Assembly: GCA_023418535.1 (NCBI GenBank)
Contig: JAEZZN010000081.1
Coordinates: 1-14,806 of the forward strand
Direction: 5' to 3'
Origin: Bacillota bacterium
GTDB lineage: Bacteria; Bacillota_A; Clostridia; Tissierellales; Peptoniphilaceae
Length of the DNA: 14,806 nt
In this document: one piece after another, positions 14,468 through 14,806 of the stretch
Layout of the letters: each line of letters starts with the position of its first letter
Numbering within the stretch: the stretch's first letter is position 1
Translations under genes and position numbers: made by a program
The notes under the pieces: model-generated
Seen by the model: only the letters and a program-made list of their open reading frames with translations
Databases searched by the model: none
What the model was told of the DNA's origin: nothing

Positions 14468-14492
14468 CAAAAGTATTTCCAGTTGGTATTAT
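14464..14492 (+). promoter_or_regulatory. rRNA operon promoter P1
   Basis: TTGACA (14464-14469), a 17-bp spacer and TATTAT (14487-14492) preceded by TGG (extended -10). The -35 contains the whiA stop codon TGA (14465-14467). It lies about 210 bases before the 16S gene. Confidence 0.85.
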
Positions 14493-14528
14493 ATAAAAAG
14501 TTACCCGCTAATATTTTAGTTATTTACT

Positions 14529-14585
14529 AAATAATTAAAATAATTAAAAAAAAAGCTTGACAAAGTTTTTTATCGGTGCTAATAT
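14529..14585 (+). promoter_or_regulatory. rRNA operon promoter P2 with A-rich upstream element
   Basis: TTGACA (14557-14562), a 17-bp spacer and TAATAT (14580-14585) preceded by TGC (extended -10). The A/T tract at 14529-14555, with nine consecutive A, sits where an UP element would bind the alpha subunit. P1 and P2 together form the usual tandem pair of rRNA operons. Confidence 0.85.
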
Positions 14586-14591
14586 ATATAA

Positions 14592-14623
14592 GTCGTCACA
14601 AAAAGGAAACTTAAAAAGGCGAC
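14592..14623 (+). other. Leader hairpin upstream of 16S rRNA
   Basis: GTCGTC (14592-14597) pairs with GGCGAC (14618-14623), with one G-U pair, around a 20-nt A-rich loop. It lies just after the P2 start point, in the rRNA leader, and could contribute to leader structure or processing. I saw no clear boxA antitermination sequence. Confidence 0.35.
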
Positions 14624-14703
14624 CAATAAAGAACCTAAACAACAAAATATGTCAAAACTTTTGAGTTGAATAATTTCAAAAAAAAATAAGCTAGATTAAA
14701 CTT

Positions 14704-14806
14704 TTATTTGAGAGTTTGATCCTGGCTCAGGACGAACGCTGGCGGCGTGCTTAACACATGCAAGTTGAACGTGATTTTATAGACAGATTTCTTCGGAATG
14801 ACGATT
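14704..14806 (+). rRNA. 16S ribosomal RNA, 5' end (partial)
   Basis: AGAGTTTGATCCTGGCTCAG (14711-14730) is the universal 5' 16S sequence, followed by GACGAACGCTGGCGGCGTGC and CTTAACACATGCAAGTTGAACG leading into the V1 region. By alignment to E. coli numbering the first base is near 14704. The gene continues past the right edge. The V1 part (GTGATTTTATAGACAG) suggests a Tissierellia-type Firmicute, but 100 bases are too few to be sure. Confidence 0.96.

Noticed and set aside
14505..14530. Hairpin TTTAGT-TATTT-ACTAAA as a whiA terminator
   Set aside because: Pure A/T stem without a following T-run, located after rRNA promoter P1; not a convincing terminator.

Overview
The window is strongly AT-rich. 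Its gene content and order are those of a low-GC Gram-positive anaerobe (Firmicutes/Bacillota). Three things support this: a long SRP RNA with an Alu domain next to tRNA-Ser, a metG-tatD-rnmV-rsmA cluster, and a rapZ/whiA cluster. The start of the 16S gene at the right edge, together with the very AT-rich coding, would fit Tissierellia/Peptoniphilaceae (Parvimonas, Helcococcus or Finegoldia relatives). That placement is inference only. Nearly everything is chromosomal housekeeping; no phage, IS element, CRISPR array or defence island is visible.

Left part (1-3293, all minus strand). The 5' part of the SRP RNA runs off the left edge and sits directly behind tRNA-Ser(GGA), which has a consensus promoter. 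A 505-base gene-free stretch (186-690) follows. It holds two copies of a 10-bp palindrome, a GC-rich hairpin that could terminate a short RNA, and the terminator of the next operon. That operon is tyrS followed by an AI-2E-family membrane protein, driven by a consensus promoter with too short a leader for a T-box.

Centre (3363-8642, plus strand). An acyl-ACP thioesterase gene is divergent from tyrS. Next comes metG-tatD-rnmV-rsmA, tightly packed with overlapping or abutting genes: methionyl-tRNA synthetase, a TatD nuclease, 5S rRNA maturase and 16S dimethyladenosine methyltransferase. A small glutaredoxin-like gene closes with a strong terminator. It converges on a minus-strand DUF1858 gene whose own terminator pairs fully only in the minus-strand RNA.

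Right part (9094-14806, plus strand). veg is driven by two near-consensus tandem promoters. murI follows, then a membrane-anchored SH3-like plus VanY-like protein that has lost most of its zinc and catalytic residues, then murB, rapZ, a Nudix hydrolase and whiA. This is a cell-wall precursor and envelope-regulation run. The glmR (yvcK) gene that often sits between rapZ and whiA is absent here. The whiA stop codon lies inside the -35 box of the first of two tandem rRNA promoters, and the 16S gene begins about 235 bases later.

The most notable observation is the apparently inactivated VanY-type peptidase in the murI-murB cluster. Next are the orphan operator-like palindromes and possible small RNA in the 186-690 gap. 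I did not find clear evidence of a new multi-gene system.
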